In this document: in pieces, positions 8,191 to 17,079 of the stretch
How positions within the stretch are numbered: position 1 is the first letter of the stretch
How the letters are laid out: each line of letters starts with the position of its first letter
Position numbers and translations under genes: made by a program
The notes under the pieces: model-generated
What the model was told of the DNA's origin: nothing
The model's database searches: none
The model's input: only the letters and a program-made list of their open reading frames with translations
NCBI RefSeq assembly: GCF_001269885.1
Contig: NZ_LHVH01000017.1
Coordinates: forward strand, 1,076,940 to 1,140,939
Direction: 5' to 3'
Origin: Pseudomonas kilonensis
GTDB taxonomy: Bacteria; Pseudomonadota; Gammaproteobacteria; Pseudomonadales; Pseudomonadaceae
DNA: 64,000 nucleotides

Positions 8191-9308
8191 GGCTTGCCTG
8201 ATGGCGATTGTGTTGAAGATGGATGCCCGAAAGCAGCGGTGATCCTATCCATGAAATTCAATACCAAGTCTACCGAGTACCCGGCAATCAGCGCGATCCC
8301 AATCTGAGGTAAGTTGCCCAAGGCGTCCGTCTTCGAAGGGGCGATCAACACCAGAGACGCGACGCCCAGGATCGGTCCGAGGGCCAATCGCGCTGACCCA
8401 AGCAGGCGCCGTGTCCAGGTGAACGTGAAGGTCTCCAGTTGTGAACTGACGGAGCGCAACACAAACACGCAGCTACCCAGCAAGCCGTACAACGCTGGCA
8501 GGAGCAGGCGATAGAGAATATCGTATTGGTTTTGGGCCTGTTGGCGAGGACGATATTCATCAACAGACTCGCCTAGTGACAATGTGGGGCGCTCGGAAGA
8601 CTCCATAGGAGGGGCAATATCTTTGGGAGAAGACCTTGTTGTAATGGGCGGCTCATCAAAGAATGTAACCATCCAGAATGTCCTGGAGAAATTCAGCAAG
8701 TTGGCGGCGGAAGCGCGTTCCGACTGTATTGCGCGATTTTGCTCATAGGCTGCTACAAAGACAGAGTAGGCGGCGATTTGTTTTGCCTTGGCTTCAGTTG
8801 TAACGGGAACGTTGTTTGTAGGGTCCAGTGATTTTATAACCAGTGTCGCATTTTGACTTTCCACCCAGAGTTTCAACACGGTATCAATGGAGGTCTTGTT
8901 CTTCGCGACCAGATCATCAAGGCCTTGAATGCGCGAGGAAAGCTGTACCGCCTGAATTTGTGCGCAGAGTATTATCAATAAGGTGGCCATCGACCCCCAC
9001 GCGACATATTTGCTGGCCCGATTGGTAAACAGACCGATCAATGAACTTCCGGTAACCAGCCCCGTGTCTTGAAGGCTGGCGATGGTCACTGGCCGCACGG
9101 CGACGGCCAACTTCGACAGCGACGTCCAAAATGCCGCTTCTTGGTCAAGCGTCAATTCCCCCTTATCGAGCGCCTGCTCTGCGCCAATTACTGCTTTCAA
9201 GTCAGCGTCGGCAATCGGAATTCCGGCTTGTGTAGCGAATGCCAACAGAAGCTTGGCTCGCTTGACCGAGTCTGCGAGATGATCGGTTTTAGGGAGCACA
9301 ATAGGCAT
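8187..9308 (-). CDS. Hypothetical four-helix membrane protein
   Basis: 373 residues from the ATG at 9308, preceded by AGAGGGG at good spacing; an in-frame ATG ten codons upstream lacks one. A cytoplasmic head of ~90 residues is followed by a membrane helix (VAWGSMATLLIILCAQIQAV), a ~120-residue soluble stretch with coiled-coil tendency, and three more helices near the C-terminus (LLLPALYGLLGSCVFVL, LGPILGVASLVLIA, IGIALIAGYSVDLVLNF). I do not recognise the family. The stop codon lies in the end of the IS5 remnant, so the extreme C-terminus may not be original. It stands alone between an IS remnant and a truncated lipoprotein gene. Confidence 0.7.
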   Translation of the reverse strand: MPIVLPKTDHLADSVKRAKLLLAFATQAGIPIADADLKAVIGAEQALDKGELTLDQEAAFWTSLSKLAVAVRPVTIASLQDTGLVTGSSLIGLFTNRASKYVAWGSMATLLIILCAQIQAVQLSSRIQGLDDLVAKNKTSIDTVLKLWVESQNATLVIKSLDPTNNVPVTTEAKAKQIAAYSVFVAAYEQNRAIQSERASAANLLNFSRTFWMVTFFDEPPITTRSSPKDIAPPMESSERPTLSLGESVDEYRPRQQAQNQYDILYRLLLPALYGLLGSCVFVLRSVSSQLETFTFTWTRRLLGSARLALGPILGVASLVLIAPSKTDALGNLPQIGIALIAGYSVDLVLNFMDRITAAFGHPSSTQSPSGKP

Positions 9309-9664
9309 GTTTTGCGATCCCCTCTGAAATGAAAACAAGATTATAGACTGTTACACGAGCGTAACACTGTTCGTTATTTTTATGCCGCGAACAAGAGTCG
9401 CTCATAGACTATAAGTCTTTATGGCGCCGAATGGGTCGGTTAATGCTGACGTTAGCACTAGGTCATTTGGGTGTCTAGTTTCAGTTGTTGGTGGGTGTCA
9501 ACTAATTTAGTCTCCTTTGTGGCGTTTTCCAGAGTTCTGCAATAACGCTATTTCAATCGATTGCGTTATTTCTTTTTAGAAGCCAGCGCGATATAGCGGT
9601 GCCGCGGAAAATAAACTAGCGTGTAATGGCTGCACTGATGTTCGGGATGTCAGGGAGGATGGCG
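9309..9664. other. Gene-free stretch with one hairpin
   Basis: This 356-bp AT-rich stretch separates divergent genes. The only structure I see is AATAACGC...GCGTTATT (9541-9570), an 8-bp stem with a 14-base loop followed by TCTTTTT, which could be a weak terminator or a protein site. No tRNA or further gene is evident. Confidence 0.5.
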
Positions 9665-10267
9665 ATGCGTCTGGTCATTGCACTGATGCTGCTGTGTCTG
9701 GCGGGCTGCGCCAAGGACCTCACTCCCGGCCTGGTGGGTTGCGCCGAAGATCGCTCTCCACGGGAGGACTGTGGTAAAGAGCCCACCGCCAACGAACACA
9801 ATCTGACCGAGCCGAAGATCACCTACCTCGGCGTAGGCGGCTGGCTACTCAACTGGCACGGCAACGGCCTGTTACTCGCACCGTCCTTCAGCAATCCGAA
9901 CGTCCCCATCTTTGTTCGCGCGAATGAGCAGCGTATCGCCGATTACCTGCCGGACGTGAAGAACGTAAAAGTCCTCCTGATTGGCCATGCGCATTATGAC
10001 CACTTGCTCGATGTTCCAGTGATCATGCAGCGCTACGCGCCCGACGCGATTGCTTACGGCAACAGAACGGCCGGCCCGGCTTGCTGCCGCGTAAGGCAGG
10101 GACTTTGTTCCTCCAGACCACCCAAAGGAGGTGTTTTTCAATCTCAAACAAGAAATCAGGAACTGAACTCGGTCCTCGATGCCCCTCTGCACTTGCTTCG
10201 CAATGGCTGGCTCGGACGTGGACGGAAACCGTTGCATAAACCAGCCTGGAAGGATGCCCCTACATGA
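9665..10267 (+). pseudogene. Truncated metallo-beta-lactamase-fold lipoprotein (UlaG/RomA-like)
   Basis: The ATG at 9665 follows GGAGG. A lipoprotein signal peptide (MRLVIALMLLCLAGC) is followed by a beta-lactamase-fold start, ITYLGVGGWLLNWHGNGLLL, and the metal motif IGHAHYDHLLD. After AIAYGNRTAG the homology ends abruptly and the remaining ~50 codons read as unrelated sequence. Another frame shows FFNLKQEIRN, which may belong to the original protein. So about the last half, with the other metal ligands, is lost by deletion or frameshift. The 3' end overlaps the phosphatase start. An intact relative would be an outer-membrane-anchored hydrolase. Confidence 0.7.
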
Positions 10268-11979
10268 GTACGCTTCGCGCGCCCGCACTCGGTCCCATCG
10301 TGGGACACACTACCTATCGTTCGTGCCGGCTGTGGATTGCCGCCTCGGATTGCCTCGATCGAAAAGAACTCGATGAAGAGGTCCGCTCCATTGGCGTGCT
10401 AGGTGTCGTAGGAAAAAACGGCAAGGTAAAGCCGGGCGATATCTTCTATTTTCGCCTGCCCCGCGAATACGACCGTACCGGCACGTTGAATCTGGGCGTA
10501 GACAAGTCCCTCTGGAAAGATGCGGCAGAGGAAAAAAAACTGCAGCCTTACACGCTCAATCCCGCCACCACCTACACCGTGCGCATGGCGTCGCTGAATC
10601 AGGATGATGCGTATCCCAATGACAGCAATGTAACCAGCGAGGAGATTGCGTCCAAGCTCCCAGACGCGTCCGTATGGGCCGACAAGTTGAATCTCGAAAA
10701 TGGTTTGGGCGAAGCGTTTGCCGAGGCTACGTTCACCACACAGCCAGCGCCAGGACAAGCCGCATCCCCACTCAGTTTTCTGCTGGGCTCGTGCCGTTAT
10801 CCAGGTTTGCTATGGAAGCGCAAGGAAGCCGACCGCATCTTTCGCCCCATGCTCAAGCAGCACGAGGCAAGGCCGGTCAACCTGTCACTCATGGCCGGGG
10901 ATCAGATCTATGCGGACATGTTCAATCGCCTGGTGCCAATCGGCCTGGCGGATACCTACGCGGAGTTTCAGGAGCGCTACCACATTGCGTTCGGGTCCCG
11001 GAACATGCGTAAGCTGTTGAGCCGCGTGCCAACCTACATGATCCTGGATGACCATGAAATCGAGGATAACTGGTCGCAGGATCGCCTGCACCAGAGCAAT
11101 GGTAAAAGGATGCTCTTCAACCTGGCCATTGGTGCCTACATGAGTTACCAGTGGAGTCACGGGCCGCGTTTCACCGACAGCTATGTAAATGATCCGGCGT
11201 ACGGGGTGCCTGCCTCGCTCAAGCGCATGGGCACCCTGAACCTGTTTTACGACTTCGTTTGCGCCGGCTATCCGTTCTTTGTACTGGACACCCGCACCCA
11301 GCGCTTTCTCGCCGATCTGCCGGGGCTGGCCGACAATCACTTACTGGGTCGGCCCTCTCTTGATCCCAACGAACCGAGCCAGTTGGATCGGGTATGCGCG
11401 TGGCTGGCGCACATGCAGCAAACCCGCGGCAACGTGCCGAAGTTCATCGTATCTTCCAGCGTCTTCCTGCCAAACGGGGTGGACACCTTGCTCAGCGATG
11501 AACACAAGGAGAAGGATGACTCCTGGCCGTGCTTTCCCAACACACGCCGGCGGATTCTGCAAACAATGGTGGACGGGAACGTGCAGAACGTGATCTTCCT
11601 CTCCGGCGACATCCATTGCTCCAGCGTGGCGCAACTGGAGTTCTCGGCCCCCGCTGCGGCGCTCAAGGCTTATTCCATCGTCTCCTCCGCATTTTATTGG
11701 CCGTTTGCTTTCGCCGATGGCGACCCCGCTGGCTACGTCCACAATTCACGCGCTGCGAATACCCAGGATGGCTTTGCCATCAGTCCGGCCCAGGGCATCA
11801 TGCACTACAGGGCGTGGGGCTTCACCCAGGATGACAATTTCTGCCGAGTCGACGTGGACCCGGTAGCGGCGGAACTGGCCGTGCAGGCCTTCGACGAGGA
11901 TGGGGATCCGATTGCACGAAGTCACGGAGACGGTCAGATACGCAAGATGCCGGAGAGACTGAAGCTGGCGCCTTGGTGA
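10264..11979 (+). CDS. PhoD-like alkaline phosphatase/phosphodiesterase family protein
   Basis: 571 residues with AAGGA before the ATG. Metal-binding blocks in order: FLLGSCRYPGLL, MAGDQIYAD (about residues 215-223), ILDDHEIEDNW (about 260-270) and FLSGDIHCSS (about 443-452). These are the PhoD metallophosphatase signatures. No signal peptide is evident, unlike classical secreted PhoD, so a cytoplasmic location is likely. An N-terminal fibronectin-like domain (residues ~5-160) is typical. The start overlaps the truncated lipoprotein frame, hinting that the two once formed one unit. Substrate unknown; phosphodiesters or phospholipids are usual. Confidence 0.85.
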   Translation: MSTLRAPALGPIVGHTTYRSCRLWIAASDCLDRKELDEEVRSIGVLGVVGKNGKVKPGDIFYFRLPREYDRTGTLNLGVDKSLWKDAAEEKKLQPYTLNPATTYTVRMASLNQDDAYPNDSNVTSEEIASKLPDASVWADKLNLENGLGEAFAEATFTTQPAPGQAASPLSFLLGSCRYPGLLWKRKEADRIFRPMLKQHEARPVNLSLMAGDQIYADMFNRLVPIGLADTYAEFQERYHIAFGSRNMRKLLSRVPTYMILDDHEIEDNWSQDRLHQSNGKRMLFNLAIGAYMSYQWSHGPRFTDSYVNDPAYGVPASLKRMGTLNLFYDFVCAGYPFFVLDTRTQRFLADLPGLADNHLLGRPSLDPNEPSQLDRVCAWLAHMQQTRGNVPKFIVSSSVFLPNGVDTLLSDEHKEKDDSWPCFPNTRRRILQTMVDGNVQNVIFLSGDIHCSSVAQLEFSAPAAALKAYSIVSSAFYWPFAFADGDPAGYVHNSRAANTQDGFAISPAQGIMHYRAWGFTQDDNFCRVDVDPVAAELAVQAFDEDGDPIARSHGDGQIRKMPERLKLAPW

Positions 11980-12000
11980 CATGGCGTACGTTCCCGAGGC

Positions 12001-12232
12001 TTGGCCTGTTTGCTGTGCGGGGTGTTCTGCGTGCCGTCGGTGGGAGGTTTGGTCGAAGGCGTGACCATGGGGGCTCAGGTCGTGGCGCAAATCAAAGGCG
12101 TGTTGCTGACGACGGTCTATTGCTTTGTCATCAGTGGGTCGTCCTCAAGGTGATCAATGCGGTGACCGGTTTGCGCGCTAATGGATGGTGTTGGATCTGA
12201 CCGAGCACAACGAGCGTACTTACAACCATTGA
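12001..12232 (+). pseudogene. Decayed 3' end of an ammonium transporter gene (amt)
   Basis: The Amt C-terminus is readable in three frames. From 12001 the first reads CGVFCVPSVGGLVEGVTMGA and QVVAQIKGVLLTTVYCFVIS. The second, after a one-base shift, reads WVVLKVINAVTGLRAN. The third reads LDLTEHNERTYNH with a stop at 12230-12232. Together these match the last membrane helices and the GLDxxEHxERxY tail of AmtB-type proteins. The upstream two thirds are missing. The gene is clearly dead; it sits between the phosphatase and the uptake operon. Confidence 0.85.
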
Positions 12233-12417
12233 GATCTTTGCAACTCTATAAACGCCGGGGTGTGTATTTGTTGAACATTCCCCCACCCAGGCGCTATGGT
12301 CGGGCTCAATGCTCGCGTGAATCACGGATTGGCAATGAATGCCAAGCTTCTGAAACCCTGATCCAAGCGACAGTTAGTCCAACGTGTTGTCCATGGTAGC
12401 GTTAGGAATACTTTTAA

Positions 12418-13245
12418 ATGGCGAGTTCCAATTCACCCCAGTCGACGCAAGACTTCAGTCAAAACTTGCGCCTTCTCTGCGGGTACTATAAATCGGTGGC
12501 GATGGTGTGCCGCTCCCTCGATATCAACCGCCAGCAGTTCAACAAATACTTGGGGGCGCAGGCGACTCCCTCACTGTTCACCCTTCGCAAGATATGCGCT
12601 TTTTTCGGGGTGGATGAGGATGAAATATTCTCCGAGCACGAGTCGTTCCGCGCTTTGCTCAACAGACAGCGCACAGTGCGAGAGCCGGACAGCGCAGTAC
12701 CAGCCGATTTTTTCCCAAGCTCCGCGCAGGAACTGTCGAAGTACCAGGGTTACTACTTTGTCTATTTGATGTCGCCCTCCGGATCAGGGGAGGTGATCAA
12801 GTCGATTACCCGCCTGACCCGTTCCGGCAACAAGATCCTGAGTAAAACCTACGAGCGAGTGAGGTTGGGTGATGACCAACTGAAGAGTTTCGGCATCAAT
12901 AAATATCGTGGGTTCTGCTTTGCCTCATCCGATCTGATTTACATCGTCGAGCACGAATACCTATCGTCTCGGGGCTATATCTGGTCGGCGCTTTACCCGT
13001 CCTATCGCAGTCGTTTCCGCTTTCTCAACGGCTTGGTGCTCGGCGTGTCGGGCGACAATTTTCGACGTCCTTTTGGTGCGCAGATTGTGTTTGAGTACCT
13101 CGGTGAATCGATCGATCTGCGTAACGCGCTTTCCAGTTGCAGCTGCTTCCCGATTGATGCCCCTGAGATCCCCAGCGAGGTGAGGGCGCGGCTGCTGATT
13201 CGCCCATCCGAGGGTGAGTTCAACCTCGTTCCTCCGTTGTTCTAA
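12418..13245 (+). CDS. XRE/Cro-type helix-turn-helix regulator
   Basis: 275 residues. The N-terminal ~70 residues hold an XRE-like helix-turn-helix (MVCRSLDINRQQFNKYLGAQ, then SLFTLRKICAFFGVDEDEIF). The ~200-residue C-terminal part (QGYYFVYLMSPSGSGEVI, RLTRSGNKILSKTYERV) is a beta-rich putative sensor domain that I do not recognise by name. It is followed by a terminator and then by the peptide-type ABC operon, which it probably controls. A perfect 7-7-7 inverted repeat at 13377-13397 is a candidate binding site. Confidence 0.8.
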   Translation: MASSNSPQSTQDFSQNLRLLCGYYKSVAMVCRSLDINRQQFNKYLGAQATPSLFTLRKICAFFGVDEDEIFSEHESFRALLNRQRTVREPDSAVPADFFPSSAQELSKYQGYYFVYLMSPSGSGEVIKSITRLTRSGNKILSKTYERVRLGDDQLKSFGINKYRGFCFASSDLIYIVEHEYLSSRGYIWSALYPSYRSRFRFLNGLVLGVSGDNFRRPFGAQIVFEYLGESIDLRNALSSCSCFPIDAPEIPSEVRARLLIRPSEGEFNLVPPLF

Positions 13246-13262
13246 CCCCGCTTTAAAAACAG

Positions 13263-13302
13263 ACGCCAGGTGACGCTTTCAAGCGTCATCAGGCGTTTTT
13301 TT
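13263..13302 (+). terminator. Terminator after the XRE regulator
   Basis: Long hairpin: outer ACGCC/GGCGT and inner TGACGCTT/AAGCGTCA, followed by a run of T. It separates the regulator from the ABC operon. Confidence 0.8.
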
Positions 13303-13376
13303 CTTAGCGCTCGCGAAATTGAGCTGGCGGTGCGGCAGATCAATAATGAGCCACACCGCTCAACAGGCAGTTTCAC

Positions 13377-13397
13377 GAACGACCAATTACGTCGTTC
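13377..13397. promoter_or_regulatory. Inverted repeat upstream of the ABC operon, candidate operator
   Basis: GAACGAC, seven bases, GTCGTTC: a perfect 7-bp inverted repeat with a 7-base spacer, about 70 bp before the binding-protein gene. It fits a site for the adjacent XRE regulator. Confidence 0.4.
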
Positions 13398-13468
13398 ATT
13401 CCAGCTGGATTAATGCCTGCTCGTGCAAGTGACCCGCTGCGCCCATCATAAAAATAAGAGGAACACCG

Positions 13469-15013
13469 ATGAACTTCAAAAGAACATTGATGGCAGGGTT
13501 GATGGCGCTTTCCGTGTCTGCGCCGTTGACCAGTGGCTTGGTGTGTGCGGCAAACAATACCTTGGTTGTCGCTGATCGAGCCTCTTTCAAGGATTGGGAT
13601 CCAGCCTCGGCGTTTTCGGAAGAGGTGCGGGTGCTGGGCAATATCTACGAGACGCTTCTGGTCTATAACGCTCCGGGCAGTGCCGAGGAGTTTTCCCCTG
13701 GGCTCGCCACGTCCTGGGAAAGCAGCGACAACGGCAAGACCTGGACCTTCAAGCTGCGGCACGGCGTTAAATTTCATGACGGTTCGCCCTTCAACGCCGC
13801 CGCGGTCAAAAAATCCATCGACTACGTCAAAGGGCTAAAACAAGGCGCTGCGTATGTATGGAAAGCCCTGGATTCCGTCGAGGTCGTCGCTGACGACACG
13901 GTAGTGCTCAAGTTCCAGAATCCCACTCCGGCCAATCTGATCGCGGCAGGTCAATATGCGGCTTACATCATCGCCCCGGCGGCGGTGGATAAAGGGCATG
14001 ACTGGATGATGGCTCCCAACGCCATCGGCACCGGCCCCTATAAGCTTGGCCAGGTTGAACAGGGCCAGCAAGTGGTACTCGAACGTTTCGATGGTTACTG
14101 GGGAGGCTGGAAAGAAGGGCAATTCGATCGGGTCATCGTAAAAGTCGTATCGGAAGCCTCTACACGTACCCAGATGATCAAAAATGGCGAGGCCGGTGTC
14201 GCCTGGGATATCCCTCTTGATCAGCTCAAGGTGTTGGGAGAGAACCCCGCCATCAAGGTGAGCACCGCGCCTTCGTGGAAGAACTTCCAGTTCTTGATCA
14301 ATACCCAGAAGTACCCTACGGATAACGTGGCATTTCGTCAGGCGCTGCAATATCTCTGGGACTATGAAGGTGTCACCAACGATATTTTGCACGGCTACGG
14401 CAGTGTGTCCAAGGGACCTTTGCCCAGCAGTATCTGGGGGCATGCCAGCGTGCCTATGGCTTCTTACGATCTGGATAAAGCCCGACAATTATTGGAAGCC
14501 TCCGGCGTACCTAAGCAGGACTGGAAGGTCTCGATGCAGTACATCAGTGGTGTCTATGCAAACGCTGCTGAACTCTTCCAGGCGACCGCCTCCCAAGTTG
14601 GTTTGGAAGTGGAGTTACGCCCCGGTGAGTGGGGGGTGATCTGGGATAAGGCGAAGAAGTTGGACACCGCTCCCAACCTGCAATCCATGGCTTGGTGGCC
14701 AACGTATCCGACACCCAGCGATTGGCTTTTCAGTGAGTTCCATACCGAGAAGGCAACGCTGTTCAATCTGTCTCATTACAGCAACCCAATTTTTGATCAG
14801 TTGATCGAAGAGGCGGCGGCGCTGGAAGGCAGTGATAGGACAAAATCCTCTGAAAAGTACGTTCAGGCCCAGCAGCTCCTGGCTAAGGACGCTCCTGCGA
14901 TCTGGTACGCCGACGTGCAGCAGATACGTGTCTCCCGCAAAGACATCAAGGGTATGGAAAAGAGCCTGAACCCTGCTTATGAGGCAATTCTCTATTACAA
15001 CTTGAATCGCTGA
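13469..15013 (+). CDS. Peptide/oligomer ABC transporter, periplasmic binding protein (SBP family 5)
   Basis: 514 residues with AGGA before the ATG. The signal peptide is MNFKRTLMAGLMALSVSAP onward, cleaved after GLVCA. Family-5 marks are present: ETLLVYNAPGSAEEFSPGLA, TWTFKLRHGVKFHDGSPF and NAIGTGPYKL. These proteins deliver peptides, opines or other oligomeric solutes to DppBCDF-type transporters. All other transporter genes follow. The downstream NylB-like hydrolase and porin suggest an amide-containing compound that is cut after uptake. Confidence 0.9.
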   Translation: MNFKRTLMAGLMALSVSAPLTSGLVCAANNTLVVADRASFKDWDPASAFSEEVRVLGNIYETLLVYNAPGSAEEFSPGLATSWESSDNGKTWTFKLRHGVKFHDGSPFNAAAVKKSIDYVKGLKQGAAYVWKALDSVEVVADDTVVLKFQNPTPANLIAAGQYAAYIIAPAAVDKGHDWMMAPNAIGTGPYKLGQVEQGQQVVLERFDGYWGGWKEGQFDRVIVKVVSEASTRTQMIKNGEAGVAWDIPLDQLKVLGENPAIKVSTAPSWKNFQFLINTQKYPTDNVAFRQALQYLWDYEGVTNDILHGYGSVSKGPLPSSIWGHASVPMASYDLDKARQLLEASGVPKQDWKVSMQYISGVYANAAELFQATASQVGLEVELRPGEWGVIWDKAKKLDTAPNLQSMAWWPTYPTPSDWLFSEFHTEKATLFNLSHYSNPIFDQLIEEAAALEGSDRTKSSEKYVQAQQLLAKDAPAIWYADVQQIRVSRKDIKGMEKSLNPAYEAILYYNLNR

Positions 15014-15096
15014 ATGCCGAGTTGTTTGCGATGAAGTTGTAGGTGTAGGCCTGATTTACCTTGTAAACCGACAGTCGGTTGATTCGCCCGGTTACT

Positions 15097-15122
15097 CCTC
15101 AAGAGCTAATTTTCTTTTGAGG
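15097..15122 (+). other. Intercistronic stem-loop
   Basis: CCTCAA and TTGAGG pair across a 14-base loop in the 168-bp gap between the binding-protein and permease genes. Such hairpins often protect the abundant binding-protein message; it has no clear T run. A short palindrome, AACCGACAGTCGGTT, lies 16 bases upstream of it. Confidence 0.35.
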
Positions 15123-15181
15123 GCTTTGTGCTGGGCGTAAGAAGTCAGGGCCAAGTTTATTAGCCACAAAAGGTAGTATAA

Positions 15182-16198
15182 ATGGCGAAGTATATAGCCC
15201 AGCGATTGGTAGTGATGTTCTTCATTCTTCTGGGCGTGTTGACCATCACCTTCGTTCTGAGCCGAGCTCTTCCCGGATCCCCGGTAGAGATGATGCTGGG
15301 AAACCACCCCACGGCGGAGCAGATTGCCGTCGCGCGGGAAAAACTGGGGTTGGATAAACCTCTGCCGATCCAATACTTCAATTACATCGGCGATCTTCTC
15401 CAGGGTGATTTTGGCACCAGTTTGCGCACCGGGCGGCCGGTGGCGGAGGAGGTCATCAGGCGGGTAGGCGCGACGTTTGAACTGACATTCCTGGCGATGT
15501 TCTGGGTGGTGCTGCTCGGGGTGCCAATCGGCGTCATCTCGGCGGCCCGGCAGAACTCAGTGGTCGACAACGTGGCACGAGCGGGGTCCATCGCCGGGAC
15601 GGCATTTCCCGTTTTCATCTTGGCCATGGGGTTGCAGTTGCTGTTCTACGGCAAGCTCAATTGGTTGCCCCTGCAAGGACGTATCGATGCTTCCATTCTT
15701 CTCGATAGCCCCTTTGAGCGCGTGACCGGTTTTTACCTGATCGACACGCTGCTGGCCGGTAATTTCGTAGCACTGTGGAGCGCCATCAAACACCTGACGC
15801 TGCCCGTGCTCACCCTGGTGGTCGTGACCTTGGCCACTGTCACCCGGATCACCCGCAACATGATGGTGGAGGTGCTCTCCGAGGAGTACATCCGTACGGC
15901 GGTTTCTTACGGCGTACCCAAGTGGCGTATCCATTACGCCTATGCCTTGAAGGCGACAATGATTCCGCTGCTGACAGTGGTGGGCCTGACCTTCGGTTAC
16001 TTGCTCGGCGGTGCAGTCGTTGTCGAGTTCGTTTTCGATTGGCCCGGCCTGGGCGGTTTCGTGGTGTTTTCGATTGCCCAGAATGATTTCCCCGCTGTGA
16101 TGGGGGCCACCCTGGTGCTGGCCACGACGTATCTGTCGATCAACCTGATTGTTGATCTCTTGTATCACCTTGTTGATCCGAGGCTGCGAGTCCAATGA
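15182..16198 (+). CDS. ABC transporter permease, DppB-like
   Basis: 338 residues with the N-terminal marks of DppB/OppB (RLVVMFFILLGVLTITFVLS, LPGSPVEMMLG) and about six membrane helices. The ATPase-contact EAA loop is EEYIRTAVSYGVPKWRIHYA. The gene ends in a four-base overlap with the next permease gene. It forms one half of the inner-membrane channel of a peptide-type importer. Confidence 0.9.
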   Translation: MAKYIAQRLVVMFFILLGVLTITFVLSRALPGSPVEMMLGNHPTAEQIAVAREKLGLDKPLPIQYFNYIGDLLQGDFGTSLRTGRPVAEEVIRRVGATFELTFLAMFWVVLLGVPIGVISAARQNSVVDNVARAGSIAGTAFPVFILAMGLQLLFYGKLNWLPLQGRIDASILLDSPFERVTGFYLIDTLLAGNFVALWSAIKHLTLPVLTLVVVTLATVTRITRNMMVEVLSEEYIRTAVSYGVPKWRIHYAYALKATMIPLLTVVGLTFGYLLGGAVVVEFVFDWPGLGGFVVFSIAQNDFPAVMGATLVLATTYLSINLIVDLLYHLVDPRLRVQ

Positions 16199-17079
16199 GT
16201 ATCCAAGACGTATCCCTGTCCATGCCCTCGCGAGCCCCATCATGGCGCATCAAGGCCCTGGCGTTTGCCTGCGATAACAAGTTGTTTGTATTTGGCGCGC
16301 TGTTATTGCTGCTGATCATCCTGGCGGCCATCTTCGCCCCCTGGCTTGCGCCTTATGAACCCAACAAGATTGTCTTTTCCCAGAAATTAATGGCACCCAA
16401 CTGGGTACATTGGATGGGCACCGACGAGTTTGGTCGCGACATCCTTTCTCGGGTGCTTTATGGCGCACGCACCTCGCTGATCATCGGAGTGAGCGTGACG
16501 CTGATCGCGATGCTGATCGGGATTCCGATTGGGCTTGTTTCCGGTTACTTCGGTGGTCGAATTGATACGCTGCTGATGCGTGTCTCGGACGTATTCCTGG
16601 CTTTTCCGCCGCTGTTGTTACCGATCGCTATCACTGCTGCGCTGGGGTCGGGATTGGCCAACGCCATGTTAGCGCTCGCGGTCTCCTGGTTCCCTTGGTA
16701 CGCGAGGATCATGCGTGGTGCGGTAGTACGGGTTCGTTCAGAAACCTATATCCATGCCGCTCGCTCCATGGGTGTCAGTCATTTCCGTATCTTGCTTCGC
16801 CATGTCCTGCCCAATGCCACCACGCCTGTGATCGTGCAGGGCTCCATGGACTTTGGTTACACCATTCTCGCCGCTGCCTCGCTGAGCTTTATCGGGCTGG
16901 GGGCCAAGCCGCCCATGGTCGAATGGGGGTTGATGGCCGCGGCGTCGCGCTCGCAATTGCTCGAAAATCCCTGGACGGTGCTGTTCCCCGGCGTCGCGAT
17001 TTTTGTCCTGGTACTGGCCGTCAACCTGGTGGGTGACGGGCTGCGCGATGTGCTCGATCCAAAGAAGGGGACGCGCTGA
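16195..17079 (+). CDS. ABC transporter permease, DppC-like
   Basis: 294 residues. Typical DppC features are an N-terminal membrane helix after ~25 residues, then GTDEFGRDILSRVLYGARTS (about residues 77-96). The EAA loop is SETYIHAARSMGVSHFRILL. Six membrane helices are likely. It overlaps the upstream permease gene by four bases and the downstream ATPase gene by one, so all are translationally coupled. It pairs with the DppB-like subunit. Confidence 0.9.
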   Translation: MSIQDVSLSMPSRAPSWRIKALAFACDNKLFVFGALLLLLIILAAIFAPWLAPYEPNKIVFSQKLMAPNWVHWMGTDEFGRDILSRVLYGARTSLIIGVSVTLIAMLIGIPIGLVSGYFGGRIDTLLMRVSDVFLAFPPLLLPIAITAALGSGLANAMLALAVSWFPWYARIMRGAVVRVRSETYIHAARSMGVSHFRILLRHVLPNATTPVIVQGSMDFGYTILAAASLSFIGLGAKPPMVEWGLMAAASRSQLLENPWTVLFPGVAIFVLVLAVNLVGDGLRDVLDPKKGTR

